Part shown: in pieces, positions 1 to 7,928 of the stretch
Layout: each line of letters opens with the position of its first letter
Position numbering within the stretch: the first letter of the stretch is position 1
IMG/VR virus record: IMGVR_UViG_3300031703_000043
Location: 1-27,544 of that record
Strand: one strand, 5' to 3'
Origin: a virus
Length of the DNA stretch: 27,544 bases
Position numbers and translations under genes: made by a program
Notes under the pieces: model-generated
Databases searched by the model: none
What the model saw: only the letters and a program-made list of their open reading frames with translations
What the model was told of the DNA's origin: nothing

Positions 1-649
1 CTACTTCGCTTGCGAAGCCATTGTCTAGTAGGTCCCAAGCACCTGATACACCTTTGTAATAATAAGCCGCTGTTTCAGTGTTACTGTTTACTACTTCAAC
101 TAAGTAATTTCCATTAACAACTGTTGCCGTTGCTGAGCCTGCAGAAGAAACAATTTCTACTGTTGGAAGTTTTTCAACCCAAGCTGATCCTACGTATTCG
201 TATATACCCCAACTTGATGTTGTAGGGCTGGTCCAATATGTGTTGTTAGCAGGGTCGCCTGTTGGCTCTGCTGATAGTGGACGTAATGCTGTTAAGTCAA
301 CGTCTGCACGAACAATATATGCCGCTGAACTTTGACCGAGAAAGCTGTATGCCGCTAGTAGTCCATATTCGTTTGTTTCGTCACCTTGTGATACTGTGCC
401 ACTTACTTTACGGAAATCTACATTTCCAAAGTATTGTGTTAGTTCACGTTGTGATGTTACTAGAATAGGTTTCTTAGCATTTACTGATTTTGTGTATTTT
501 GCTTTGCCGTCGGTTTCAGTTAGGGTTGGATCAACCTTGTCCTGTCCTGTAGCAATAAACAACATTGGAACAGTGCCCGCACCCGCTGGTCCGTATACTG
601 ATTCGTCTGTTACTGTTACCTGTACGCCAGGTGAAACAAGATTTGCCAT
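1..649 (-). CDS. Tail sheath protein, gp18-like, N-terminal part (cut by window edge)
   Basis: The open frame starts with ATG at 649 and runs off the left edge after 216 residues. The N-terminus (MANLVSPGVQVTVTDESV, then a GPAGAGTVPMLFIATGQDK-like stretch) matches the start of T4-like contractile tail sheath proteins as I remember them from marine myoviruses. Sheath subunits stack around the tail tube and contract at infection. An AGGAG ribosome binding site lies about 8 nt upstream, in a context almost identical to that of the 60-aa gene starting at 19312. A late-promoter-like GTAAATAC (700-707) and a small hairpin (670-686) lie in the leader. Near residues 140-155 a Trp-rich stretch (YEYVGSAW) resembles motifs in the gp15-like and 235-aa proteins of this window. 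The C-terminal part lies outside the window. Confidence 0.88.
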   Translation of the reverse strand, partial: MANLVSPGVQVTVTDESVYGPAGAGTVPMLFIATGQDKVDPTLTETDGKAKYTKSVNAKKPILVTSQRELTQYFGNVDFRKVSGTVSQGDETNEYGLLAAYSFLGQSSAAYIVRADVDLTALRPLSAEPTGDPANNTYWTSPTTSSWGIYEYVGSAWVEKLPTVEIVSSAGSATATVVNGNYLVEVVNSNTETAAYYYKGVSGAWDLLDNGFASEV

Positions 650-693
650 GTTATAGCTCCTTTAGTGTGTTTAGAATATATCTAAATTTTGTT

Positions 694-707
694 ATACTAG
701 TATTTAC
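694..707 (-). promoter_or_regulatory. Possible late promoter with palindrome, tail sheath leader
   Basis: On the minus strand the motif reads GTAAATAC (700-707), one base from the ATAAATAC seen before other structural genes here. It overlaps the 10-bp palindrome ATACTAGTAT (694-703). The first-base mismatch lowers confidence, but the position about 50 nt upstream of a major structural gene fits. Confidence 0.45.
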
Positions 708-743
708 CGCAAAATGCTTAAAAGGGGGGTTTACAGAGTTAAC

Positions 744-1499
744 TTAGCTGTTAATGGTGGCTAATAGCTGATCAAAACTTGCACATATCATATGTTCAAA
801 TCCATCACCCCATTTACCATGAACAATCATGTGAATTCTGTTTTCTGTACCGTTGTTTATAACACTATGCCTTCTTCCTATATCAATTCCTCTAGCTTCA
901 CCAGGTTCCCATGGTACAAGTCCTGCTTCTTCTAATGCAAAGTCCACTCCTGGTGGATTACTTAATGATACGTTAAATGCAGCCATGCTTCTTCTATCAA
1001 AGTCCTGATGTGGTTGAATATAACCACCCGGTTCTAATAACATGAATCTACATCGTTGATACTCTTTAAACGGCCAGGCATTCTTTAGCCAGTCTACTGT
1101 TACTGGACAATGTTCTGCTATGTCTGTCCAACCATATGGGGCACTATTTTCTTCTGTGTCTATTCCTTCTCTTATGTAATGATCAGCTGGTTGTGTTCTT
1201 TCTGCTGTTTGTCCATGTACACAAATGCTACTCCAGCCTGGATGCATATCACCTCGGTGCTCAACATATCTGTCTAAAACTTTTTCAGCTTCAGCTGCCA
1301 TTGCTTCATGTGGTACTTCTATATTAGTAACTAAACTAGGACAATTTGATTCATTCATAATCCATTTACAGTACTGTATCATTGTACCTCGGTGTTCTCT
1401 CCAATTTAAAAACTGGTCACCTGGATTATTTAAATTTTCGTAGTGAGAATGCTTTTTACATTCATTGATAAAATTAGTTACGTTATCTATTTGTTCCAT
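744..1499 (-). CDS. Fe(II)/2-oxoglutarate oxygenase, aspartyl/asparaginyl beta-hydroxylase-like
   Basis: 251 residues. The C-terminal half carries the double-stranded beta-helix signature: an iron-binding HxD (H164-Q-D166) in a GGYIQPHQDFD context, the distal histidine H211 (RRHSVINNG) and a likely 2-oxoglutarate-binding arginine R221 (ENRIHMIVHG). The RxHxVxNxxxxxRxHxxxH arrangement is typical of the aspartyl/asparaginyl beta-hydroxylase family, which hydroxylates side chains of protein substrates. The N-terminal 130 residues are not recognised. The start overlaps the 3' end of the upstream 476-aa gene by 13 nt, so the pair is probably co-transcribed and coupled. The substrate is unknown; a virion or host protein is possible (inference). 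It is one of four oxygenase-like genes in the window. Confidence 0.78.
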   Translation of the reverse strand: MEQIDNVTNFINECKKHSHYENLNNPGDQFLNWREHRGTMIQYCKWIMNESNCPSLVTNIEVPHEAMAAEAEKVLDRYVEHRGDMHPGWSSICVHGQTAERTQPADHYIREGIDTEENSAPYGWTDIAEHCPVTVDWLKNAWPFKEYQRCRFMLLEPGGYIQPHQDFDRRSMAAFNVSLSNPPGVDFALEEAGLVPWEPGEARGIDIGRRHSVINNGTENRIHMIVHGKWGDGFEHMICASFDQLLATINS

Positions 1500-2917
1500 T
1501 TGAACATCTTTCCTAATGTATTACTTGGTAGATTTTCAAAATCTATTGATGTATGATTTTCTACAAATTTAATTGGTCCTGCGATCTGATCTTGTGTTAA
1601 CAATGGACTTGTACACTTAGCAACAATATTATTGTTAGAGTAAAACTTCAGTTTAGCAAATAGCTCATTGTACATTATTACACGTTGTTCTAAGCTATAA
1701 TAAACCGCTGTTGGGTAATAATGAAAGATGTTACTTAAATGAACATACGTCAATCCTTTAGCTGAATAATTAGCAGACCATTTTGCAAATGATGTATACC
1801 TATTAGGATTCATTAAATTTGTTTGTTCATATTGAATGTTAAATGTGCTAAATGTATCTCTCCACCATTCTTGCCATTCAGGCATTGAATCAAGTAGTTT
1901 TTGTGTATCCTGTAGTTGTTGCTGTCCTCTAAATAATTCGTCTTTCCTAGAATAGTAACTGCATTTACTATCCATCATTTTATTCATGTATTCAGTGTAG
2001 TTTGTTCCATCCCATTCTGTTATTAATTGTTGCATACAGTCTAAAGCAAATGTACTAATATCGTATATAATAATTGTACTGCCTGGTGGTAATCTAAGAT
2101 TCTTTGCATACAACATAGGACTTATACCAGCTGACGGTGCAACTACTTTAGTAAACTTTTGGTCCTTGTCACCAATATTATTTGTTTCAGTGTCGGGTAT
2201 TTCAGTATTACCAACAAAGAATATTTGCGTATCCATCTGTTCATGTAGATAGAATATATTTCTCCAAGCATCATCACGAACCTCTGCATACAAATATTCC
2301 TTAGATTGACGTAATGAGAGATCCCAAGAATGAATAGTTTGGTTATCATCTAAAAGTGCTTTTACTAAATTCCACCCGCCATTTTTATGTGTATATGTAG
2401 CTGGTTCGGATCCTGGTTTAACCCAATAAGGAGTATACTTGTCATGATGATTCTGTGTACTGCGTATTGGCTTTGTTGTTTCCCAAGGCCCGCTATCATG
2501 TTCGTCTCCCCATTCTGGCATGCCTGCTTCTGCCCACCAATCTAAGTCAATTAAAAAGCATTGTGGATGAATCCAAAAGTACTCGTCTCCCTTATCTAGT
2601 ATATGTCCTATAAATTTTGAGTCAAGATGTTTTTCATAAAATTCAGGGAATACTCTCTCAAAATATTTGTGTACTGTTCCTTGCTTAAATACAACTATCT
2701 TTGAATAGCCTGCATTATATGCTTGTGTTAATAATCCTGATATTTTTTCATCCACGAATTGCTGATCACAGAAAAGCCCAAATTCGACAGAGTCGTATTC
2801 AGCTATATTTTGGGATATTCCGTTGAGGAGGGAGTTGCTTATGCGGTCGTTATATAACCAACCTACACATAATTCTTTAGTTTCTACTTTGGCGTTCCAC
2901 CAATCATCATTAAACAT
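1487..2917 (-). CDS. Two-part phage protein: glycosyltransferase-like N-terminus, Rossmann-like C-terminus, function unknown
   Basis: 476 residues with no signal peptide or membrane segment. Residues about 15-200 look like a nucleotide-sugar-binding type fold: a beta strand plus a long loop, then DKGDEYFWIHPQCFLIDLDWW (109-128) and GMPEWGDEH (132-140), resembling the acceptor-side half of GT-A glycosyltransferase-like phage proteins. Residues about 257-310 (VVAPSAGISPML, then TIIIYDIS and LITEWDG) look like a separate Rossmann-type domain; the YDIS stretch would fit a nucleotide- or SAM-binding strand. I recall similar proteins in marine T4-like phages annotated only as hypothetical. The gene lies just after a late-promoter-like ATAAATA (2948-2954) and overlaps the downstream oxygenase by 13 nt. 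The domain readings are inference. Confidence 0.6.
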   Translation of the reverse strand: MFNDDWWNAKVETKELCVGWLYNDRISNSLLNGISQNIAEYDSVEFGLFCDQQFVDEKISGLLTQAYNAGYSKIVVFKQGTVHKYFERVFPEFYEKHLDSKFIGHILDKGDEYFWIHPQCFLIDLDWWAEAGMPEWGDEHDSGPWETTKPIRSTQNHHDKYTPYWVKPGSEPATYTHKNGGWNLVKALLDDNQTIHSWDLSLRQSKEYLYAEVRDDAWRNIFYLHEQMDTQIFFVGNTEIPDTETNNIGDKDQKFTKVVAPSAGISPMLYAKNLRLPPGSTIIIYDISTFALDCMQQLITEWDGTNYTEYMNKMMDSKCSYYSRKDELFRGQQQLQDTQKLLDSMPEWQEWWRDTFSTFNIQYEQTNLMNPNRYTSFAKWSANYSAKGLTYVHLSNIFHYYPTAVYYSLEQRVIMYNELFAKLKFYSNNNIVAKCTSPLLTQDQIAGPIKFVENHTSIDFENLPSNTLGKMFKWNK

Positions 2918-2946
2918 ATGTTGTCCTTGTAATTTGTCTACAACAT

Positions 2947-2954
2947 TATTTATC
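2947..2954 (-). promoter_or_regulatory. Possible T4-type late promoter (ATAAATAA)
   Basis: The minus strand reads ATAAATAA about 30 nt upstream of the 476-aa gene start, overlapping the stop codon of the dNMP kinase gene. The core matches the late motif seen before structural genes here, but the last base differs from the usual C or G. Confidence 0.45.
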
Positions 2955-3585
2955 TTACAAAATGGTTGAGTGTTTGTTCCTTTAGATCAACTAGTGAAGT
3001 AGTGTTGGCTATTTGTTTATCAAACTTCCAGCCTGCCCAGCTCCATTCACTTTTGTGTACTTCTGGAAATACTATAGACATACTGTTATCTGCTGGAATG
3101 GGTGTATTTGCTGTGTTAATACCTACTGCTGTTGCCCACCAATCTGGGTTCTCTGAGCGCCATACAACCGCTGTGTGCCCACCTAAGCGTTTTATAGCCT
3201 TTAGCTCATTAAAGAATCTACAGTCTGATATAACAACGTTTCTGTCAGTTTGTTCAATTTGTCGTTCACATGCCGCTACCCAAATGTCTGGGTGGAAGTG
3301 TGTTCTTAGTACATCAGTACCTACGTGTTGCAATGCCCAACGTGGAGTAAAGTTAGGAATGTCTAAGCGTTTAGCCCACCAGTCATCAACTGTCTCACGC
3401 CAAACTCTGCTTTCAGGTGTATTACCTTCTAGCAGTATTCTATCCCAACCAAAAATATTAGCACATGCATCTTTTAATACTCCTGCAAAACTAACTCGTG
3501 CAAATCCTTCTTCAATTAGAAAGCCTGCCGCTGTATCTTTACCGTGTCCTATAAGACCACATATACCTACAATTTTCTTAGTCAT
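2950..3585 (-). CDS. Deoxynucleoside monophosphate kinase (T4 gp1-like)
   Basis: 211 residues. A P-loop, GLIGHGKDT (residues 10-18, K16), sits at the N-terminus and is followed by AGFLIEEGFARVSFA, WRETVDDWW and WALQHVGTDVLR, the pattern of phage dNMP kinases related to T4 gp1. The enzyme phosphorylates deoxynucleoside monophosphates to diphosphates for phage DNA synthesis. The central VVISDCRFFNEL stretch (about 157-168) is also typical. The gene has its own perfect sigma70 promoter (3609-3637) and an ACGGAG ribosome binding site, so it is probably expressed early, unlike the surrounding late genes. Confidence 0.88.
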   Translation of the reverse strand: MTKKIVGICGLIGHGKDTAAGFLIEEGFARVSFAGVLKDACANIFGWDRILLEGNTPESRVWRETVDDWWAKRLDIPNFTPRWALQHVGTDVLRTHFHPDIWVAACERQIEQTDRNVVISDCRFFNELKAIKRLGGHTAVVWRSENPDWWATAVGINTANTPIPADNSMSIVFPEVHKSEWSWAGWKFDKQIANTTSLVDLKEQTLNHFVR

Positions 3586-3608
3586 TCTATTGCTCCGTTG
3601 TAATTTAT

Positions 3609-3637
3609 ATTATAATTGATTTTTAATTAGTTGTCAA
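3609..3637 (-). promoter_or_regulatory. Perfect sigma70 promoter for the dNMP kinase gene
   Basis: The minus strand has TTGACA (3632-3637) and TATAAT (3609-3614) separated by exactly 17 bp. Both hexamers match the bacterial consensus, and the start codon lies about 24 nt past the -10. This suggests transcription by host RNA polymerase early in infection. Confidence 0.85.
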
Positions 3638-3645
3638 GTACAAAC

Positions 3646-4227
3646 TTAATTATTTGATTTTCCATTTATTCCTGTTACAGGACAGCTAACAATTGTTGTA
3701 GAAATAATACGCATATGTGTACTTGCTTCTACTATATTAAAAATAGCCAATGCAAGCATTGTTTTATCTATTAAATGTTTATCTTTATTATCGTTATATT
3801 TGCTACTATTAAATCTGCCAGGTTTAATATTAATTACTTGACAGTGTTTTTCCATAGTAGATAAGTTTAATGCAATTTCGTCTAATGCGTGTTTACCAGC
3901 ATCATATCTTTTTTGTTGTGTGCTTTCGTTTTTTCTATTTCTAGTTTGTGGAGAAGATCCACTAATAACTACAATCTTTTTATGCTGATCTTTATATTCG
4001 TCCCATAGCTCACAAAGCATATCAATTTGTGCAAATCTGTTTTCATTACTACTTGCTACAATGTATATGACAGCAATATCTTTAGCATTTTTTACAATTT
4101 TCTCTCTGCTGCTGAAATTAGAAATATCATATCCATTATCTAAACTAAAGCCTAGTGGATTCTTATGTAGTTTGAAAATTTCATTCCCAAGTCCACTACT
4201 ATGGCCAATAATTAAACAATCATACAT
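3646..4227 (-). CDS. Short-chain dehydrogenase/reductase-like protein
   Basis: 193 residues, short for the SDR family (usually about 250). The N-terminal GHSSGLG (8-14) fits the glycine-rich nucleotide-binding motif, VVISGSS (86-92) fits the catalytic-serine strand, YDAGK (108-112) gives the YxxxK catalytic pair, and INIKPGRF (132-139) matches the PG motif after the active site. It is therefore likely an NAD(P)-dependent oxidoreductase or a sugar-modifying member, substrate unknown. The C-terminal substrate-binding part is shortened. The start overlaps the end of the upstream oxygenase gene by 8 nt (4220-4227), so the two are probably translated together. No strong ribosome binding site is visible. 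The gene ends just before the kinase promoter. Confidence 0.72.
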   Translation of the reverse strand: MYDCLIIGHSSGLGNEIFKLHKNPLGFSLDNGYDISNFSSREKIVKNAKDIAVIYIVASSNENRFAQIDMLCELWDEYKDQHKKIVVISGSSPQTRNRKNESTQQKRYDAGKHALDEIALNLSTMEKHCQVINIKPGRFNSSKYNDNKDKHLIDKTMLALAIFNIVEASTHMRIISTTIVSCPVTGINGKSNN

Positions 4228-4843
4228 TTATAAACTTGCCTTCTTTGTAGCGTTTGATCATATCTTCGTATGTTTCATGAGTAATTTTAATTCTAAACAT
4301 TACTCGTTCATATTTTATCTGTTCAACACTATGTAATGTTTTTCCATTAAAAATACTTGGATGATTCATATCATATGTATACTCATATTCAATTCCTAGA
4401 GGGTTATCTCTGTCACTATCCTCACCTTTCCAAAAAGTAATTTTTTCAAAATCATTCTCTGGCAAAATAGGAAGCATTATATTATAGTGCATCTGCCTAT
4501 CAGTATGAGGTTTAAAAACAAATTCTGGTTCGTAATACATAAATGTTATATCGTCGTTACCAAGAGGTTCTAAAAAATTAAATTTACTTATTAGTTCTTT
4601 AACTTCTGGATATTCCTGCATATGTTTTCCTTCGTATGCAGGGCTATACACTCCCATTAATCTTCCAGAATAGCCATCTGTTCGACCTTGGTGTCTGTGT
4701 ACTTGATTTTTTCTATTTTTAATAGCAGTCTTGTATTCGTTCCACTCTAACGCACAATGACTCATACGCTCATATAAATTTTTAAGAGCGGGTCGATTGT
4801 ATACAAGTTCGTCTACTACAACATGATGTTTTGATTCTTGCAT
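4220..4843 (-). CDS. Fe(II)/2-oxoglutarate oxygenase-like protein
   Basis: 207 residues. The core motifs of a non-heme iron dioxygenase are visible: HxD at H113-T-D115 (FKPHTDRQMHYNIMLPI), distal histidine H171 (NGKTLHSVEQ) and a following arginine, R180 or R184, for 2-oxoglutarate. The N-terminal 90 residues hold a helical, charged region that I do not recognise. The gene follows the gp13-like neck gene by 11 nt and overlaps the SDR-like gene at its 3' end, so it belongs to the same late-type unit read from 5622. No clear Shine-Dalgarno sequence precedes its ATG. Target unknown; proteins are more common than metabolites for phage members of this fold (inference). Confidence 0.75.
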   Translation of the reverse strand: MQESKHHVVVDELVYNRPALKNLYERMSHCALEWNEYKTAIKNRKNQVHRHQGRTDGYSGRLMGVYSPAYEGKHMQEYPEVKELISKFNFLEPLGNDDITFMYYEPEFVFKPHTDRQMHYNIMLPILPENDFEKITFWKGEDSDRDNPLGIEYEYTYDMNHPSIFNGKTLHSVEQIKYERVMFRIKITHETYEDMIKRYKEGKFINV

Positions 4844-4854
4844 TAATAGTTACT

Positions 4855-5592
4855 TTATCCAATTAGGAATCCCAAACCGGTACTTCCATCATTGAATAAT
4901 GTTAGTTCTATTTCCAGTTTGTCAATTTCTGCTTGAGCATCTGCTCGTAGTTGGTCTGCGTTCATTGTAGTTCCACCCTGTGGTCCTGCAATCTGTGTAA
5001 ACTTACCACGTGCTTCTGATAAGATTAATTTAGCATGTGCGAACGCATAGTCTTTTAACCAAGGTCCTGCATATGTATCTAACAACAAGTCATCTGCTGG
5101 CCTGTAGTTATAGCAATGCAGTACTGCGTTGTCATTTGCTTTAATCTTACGTTGTAAAATTAGCTTTTTATCTTGTGGGCGCCATGTGAACATTATCTCT
5201 GCTCCAAATAGTCTACCCATTGCTTCTCTATTTTGCTGAAGGAAATCAAAAGTTGCTAGTCCGCCATTACGACTACTGCCTAGCAAATAAGTGTTCATGT
5301 ATGCCGCTTGGAATGGTTCGATGTCATTTCCTGTACCACTACTTACACCTGTTGTCCTACGATAGATGTCACGTACTTCCATTACCTCAGTTGGTAATGT
5401 ATATTCGCTCTGATCTTTCATCATTTCTAAAATAATGAAACTTTCTTCAACTGCGTTCTCAGCACGTTGGCGATATTTCTGAAGAGATTTTGATATCGCT
5501 AGCTCATAATGTTCTGGGTCTAGTTCGACATCGATCATTCCACCACCTAGGCGTAATTCAATCTCTTTCTGAAGTTTGTTTAATGCACTCAT
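4855..5592 (-). CDS. Virion structural protein, probable neck protein (gp13-like)
   Basis: 245 residues. The opening (LQKEIELRLGGGMIDVELD), the helix with QKYRQRAENAVEESF, then YTLPTEVMEVRDIYRR, the Ala/Gly-rich middle and a C-terminal SEARGKFTQIAGPQGG stretch follow the pattern of a conserved structural protein of marine T4-like phages that I recall being assigned to the neck (gp13). Such proteins join the DNA-filled head to the tail. It has its own late promoter (ATAAATAC, 5615-5622) and an AGGAG site. The partner neck gene (gp14-like) is about 5 kb away on the opposite strand, so the T4 order has been broken. The gp13 assignment is less certain than the structural role. Confidence 0.62.
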   Translation of the reverse strand: MSALNKLQKEIELRLGGGMIDVELDPEHYELAISKSLQKYRQRAENAVEESFIILEMMKDQSEYTLPTEVMEVRDIYRRTTGVSSGTGNDIEPFQAAYMNTYLLGSSRNGGLATFDFLQQNREAMGRLFGAEIMFTWRPQDKKLILQRKIKANDNAVLHCYNYRPADDLLLDTYAGPWLKDYAFAHAKLILSEARGKFTQIAGPQGGTTMNADQLRADAQAEIDKLEIELTLFNDGSTGLGFLIG

Positions 5593-5614
5593 TTAAGTTT
5601 GTCTCCTGCTGTAT

Positions 5615-5622
5615 GTATTTAT
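5615..5622 (-). promoter_or_regulatory. T4-type late promoter (ATAAATAC)
   Basis: The minus strand reads ATAAATAC about 22 nt upstream of the gp13-like start codon, the same 8-mer as before the two large fibre genes and gp14. It likely drives the run of genes 5592 to 3646. Confidence 0.7.
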
Positions 5623-5628
5623 CAGAGT

Positions 5629-6924
5629 TTACTTATTAAATGTCGCTATAAGAATCGTCTCACCATTAATACGTCCATTCAGTTTTGTTTCTGTTGTTTT
5701 TAAGGAGTCAACTAACTTCTCTAACTTAGATCTAGTAGACTTCTTCATTTGTGGAAGCACTTCTGCAGGCTTACGTATTGTACGTTGTATACTCTTGTTC
5801 TCATCGTACCCAATAATAGTAGTTCCTTTAACACTAAGTCCACTACCTTCACGTTGTAGTCCCATTGGATCTACATTGCTAGCATAGTAAATACCTAGCT
5901 TACGGTTGCGAGTGTTAAATACCACCAGCATTCGGGCGTAAACGATATCAGCTGGCAATATGCTTGCTAAACCATAATCGGGGTCGCTTTGCTTAAATTT
6001 GAGCTTCTTAACTAGGTCTTCTGGACTCTTAGTACGTACTTTACGTACTTTGCGATTCAATTTACCTTCTGCTTCACAAATATCACATGCACCTTCAATC
6101 TTTCTGTATATTGCAAGTGCCGCTTTTTGTTGAGCAGTTGACATGTGACTGTAACCTTCTTCAAGTTGTAAACGGTTGTCATCTTTGTCATCTTTAGATA
6201 CTTTAGCATTAAGCTCTGCAAATTCTGCAACTGCATCAGCATAGTACTTACGAATAATTCTAGCATGTGCTGTTTTAACGCCTGCTTTTTTAAGCATAGC
6301 AGTTGGTTCAAAGTCTTTTGCCAATGATGTATCATATCCACTGTTAAGCCATACGTCTAAGAAGTCTTCTACTTCACCTGTCATATCAATTGCGGCTCTG
6401 TGTAACAACTCTTGAATAGTAGGCTTGCGAGTATTTAATTCTAACCTAGCATCTAGTATTGCTTTCTCTTCTGCTTCTTTAACAAATGATGTTCCTTCGT
6501 CAATTGCATTAGCAATGCGTTTCTTAATGAAGTCACTAATTGGTTTAGGAGTTCCTGATGTACCAGCTAGCCCTTCCCAATATGCATTCCAAGCGAGATG
6601 CTCGTCTGGACAACCCATAGTAAGCATGCGACAGTAGTAACCTGTTACTGCACTTATTGATTGACTCTTCGCTGCCTTAACACATTTAATGTCTTGCTTA
6701 GTATATTCGTTAGCAAGCATCCAAGTGAATGCAAAGTCATGCAGATCACTTACTTTGTAATTTTGATAATAATAATCCGTTGCGGCTTGACGTTTCTGAT
6801 GAAACTCTTTACCTGACCAACCATCTGCACCATCCCAATTAGGATCCTGTAAAAGGTTTTTACGAATCTTTAAAGAAGTTGCTCTTGGCTTCTTCTTTTT
6901 TGTTAATTTTATTCCTACTGCCAT
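5629..6924 (-). CDS. Lysine-rich protein of unknown function
   Basis: 431 residues, not recognised with confidence. The N-terminus is strongly basic (KLTKKKKPRATSLKIRKN, 6-23). The middle is helical and charged, with a single CxxC pair (C280-D-I-C283) followed by a very basic stretch (KLNRKVRKVRTK), and the C-terminus (KSTRSKLEKL) is basic too. These features would suit a nucleic-acid-associated protein, but no catalytic motif is apparent. It follows the 54-aa ORF by 1 nt, with a GGAG site inside that ORF's last codons, which suggests coupled translation. It ends shortly before the neck gene's late promoter. I recall hypothetical proteins of this length near head and neck genes in marine myoviruses. 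Confidence 0.7.
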   Translation of the reverse strand: MAVGIKLTKKKKPRATSLKIRKNLLQDPNWDGADGWSGKEFHQKRQAATDYYYQNYKVSDLHDFAFTWMLANEYTKQDIKCVKAAKSQSISAVTGYYCRMLTMGCPDEHLAWNAYWEGLAGTSGTPKPISDFIKKRIANAIDEGTSFVKEAEEKAILDARLELNTRKPTIQELLHRAAIDMTGEVEDFLDVWLNSGYDTSLAKDFEPTAMLKKAGVKTAHARIIRKYYADAVAEFAELNAKVSKDDKDDNRLQLEEGYSHMSTAQQKAALAIYRKIEGACDICEAEGKLNRKVRKVRTKSPEDLVKKLKFKQSDPDYGLASILPADIVYARMLVVFNTRNRKLGIYYASNVDPMGLQREGSGLSVKGTTIIGYDENKSIQRTIRKPAEVLPQMKKSTRSKLEKLVDSLKTTETKLNGRINGETILIATFNK

Positions 6925-6925
6925 T

Positions 6926-7090
6926 TTATTCTCCGTGATAACTTTGAAACATTAGACGATCAATTTCGTCTGCTTTATTTTGGTACTTATCAATTAGTGA
7001 AGAAATCTGCTTGTTATCAACAAATCCTTTAGGATCTGCTGTTGATTGTAAATTTTGTAGTGCTTCGATAAACTCTAAATGTTCTAACAA
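6926..7090 (-). CDS. Small 54-aa protein with TTG start, unknown function
   Basis: Reading from TTG at 7090 gives a 54-residue helical, charged protein (start MLEHLEFIEALQNLQS, end FQSYHGE) stopping at 6926-6928. AAGGAG sits 8 nt before the TTG, which decides this start because no ATG lies in frame nearby. The stop is followed after 1 nt by the ATG of the 431-aa gene, whose ribosome binding site lies inside this ORF, an arrangement expected of translational coupling. A TTGACA with a weak TACACT 17 bp on lies upstream at the 3' end of the 120-aa gene and might be a promoter. No membrane segment or known motif. Confidence 0.62.
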   Translation of the reverse strand: MLEHLEFIEALQNLQSTADPKGFVDNKQISSLIDKYQNKADEIDRLMFQSYHGE

Positions 7091-7127
7091 AAGTATTACT
7101 CCTTGATTGCAATTTGTTTATAGTGTA

Positions 7128-7490
7128 CTACGCTTCTACAGCGATGTCAACCTTTTCAAATCCAAAGTCTGCAACAACGTGCATAATTCCATTAGAATCT
7201 TGCACAACATCAGCAACACTAACACTATGCATTTCGTTTAAACGTTCAATATTTTCTTCCGGGCCCATGTTACCTATGTGAAATACACCTTCAAGTGTAT
7301 CAGCAGTAATATTAGCAACATGTGAATAATAACCATCTAATATGGCTTTACCTGCTTTAGAAGCAATGCTTTTTGAAAACTGCATATCTAGCTTTGCTTT
7401 ATGATGAGGAACTGCATCGTGTCCTTCTGCGTTAATTAGGTCAACATCTGCATCTGAGAGTTTAATTTGAAAAAGTTTAAAGTTTGCCAT
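7128..7490 (-). CDS. Small conserved-type phage protein, unknown function (120 aa)
   Basis: 120 residues (start MANFKLFQIKLSDADVDLIN). It is acidic and soluble with mixed alpha/beta character, and no catalytic motif is visible. The MxxFKLFxIKLSDAxVxxIN opening resembles a hypothetical protein I recall from marine T4-like phages, but no function is attached to it. It is preceded by GGAG and a perfect sigma70 promoter (7519-7547) that is nearly the same as the one for the next gene upstream. It is therefore probably an early gene, perhaps a host-interaction factor (inference). Confidence 0.7.
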   Translation of the reverse strand: MANFKLFQIKLSDADVDLINAEGHDAVPHHKAKLDMQFSKSIASKAGKAILDGYYSHVANITADTLEGVFHIGNMGPEENIERLNEMHSVSVADVVQDSNGIMHVVADFGFEKVDIAVEA

Positions 7491-7509
7491 TTTGTAGTTC
7501 TCCTTTGTT

Positions 7510-7547
7510 TATAATACTATTATAAGGTAAGACGTCTTGCTTGTCAA
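7510..7547 (-). promoter_or_regulatory. Perfect sigma70 promoter with two dyads, 120-aa gene
   Basis: On the minus strand TTGACA (7542-7547) and TATAAT (7519-7524) are 17 bp apart. The spacer contains the 10-bp palindrome AAGACGTCTT (7529-7538), and a 15-bp dyad (7510-7524, arms TATAATA and TATTATA around one base) covers the -10 and start region. The promoter is nearly identical to the one at 7929-7966. Confidence 0.85.
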
Positions 7548-7550
7548 CCA

Positions 7551-7904
7551 TTAAATGAATAAATTACTTTTCATTCCTCTTTTTTCTCTCCAAGCATTAA
7601 CAATACGGTCACTCCAGCCTGGGTTGTTATTATCTAACACGATAGTTGGTGCAACTTCATGTCCGTTACGTGCTTCAACATACTCTTCAACAGTAAAGTT
7701 GTTAACAAGTTCTTTCATAAACTTTGCTTTAGTAATTGGCGTTCCGGCATATTTAAAACGTGCAATAAACAAGTCAATTCCACGACCAACATTACTTGGA
7801 TGTACATTTTTACCTGCTTCGTAAACTGGCTGACCTTCATATGCACCTCTGTACATTAAGTATCCACCGTGGTAACTAAAATCTGCTTTATTAAACTGTG
7901 TCAT
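7551..7904 (-). CDS. Small conserved-type phage protein, unknown function (117 aa)
   Basis: 117 residues from ATG at 7904 (MTQFNKADFSYHGGYLMYRG). This start is chosen because GGAG lies 8 nt upstream and the sigma70 promoter lies just behind it; a longer frame reaching 8000 would run through the promoter and the halogenase terminator. The YHGGYL motif, FIARFKY (about 54-60) and KAKFMKELVNNFTVEEYVEAR (about 68-88) follow the pattern of a small hypothetical protein that I recall as common in marine T4-like phages. No function is known. It is soluble with no membrane segment. The near-twin promoter implies co-regulation with the 120-aa gene downstream. Confidence 0.72.
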   Translation of the reverse strand: MTQFNKADFSYHGGYLMYRGAYEGQPVYEAGKNVHPSNVGRGIDLFIARFKYAGTPITKAKFMKELVNNFTVEEYVEARNGHEVAPTIVLDNNNPGWSDRIVNAWREKRGMKSNLFI

Positions 7905-7928
7905 ATTCAACTCCGTTTTTTTATTGTC

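Noticed and set aside
2966-3619. 217-aa plus-strand frame opposite the dNMP kinase gene
   Set aside because: It lies wholly opposite a gene with a clear P-loop and promoter, and its sequence shows no motif.
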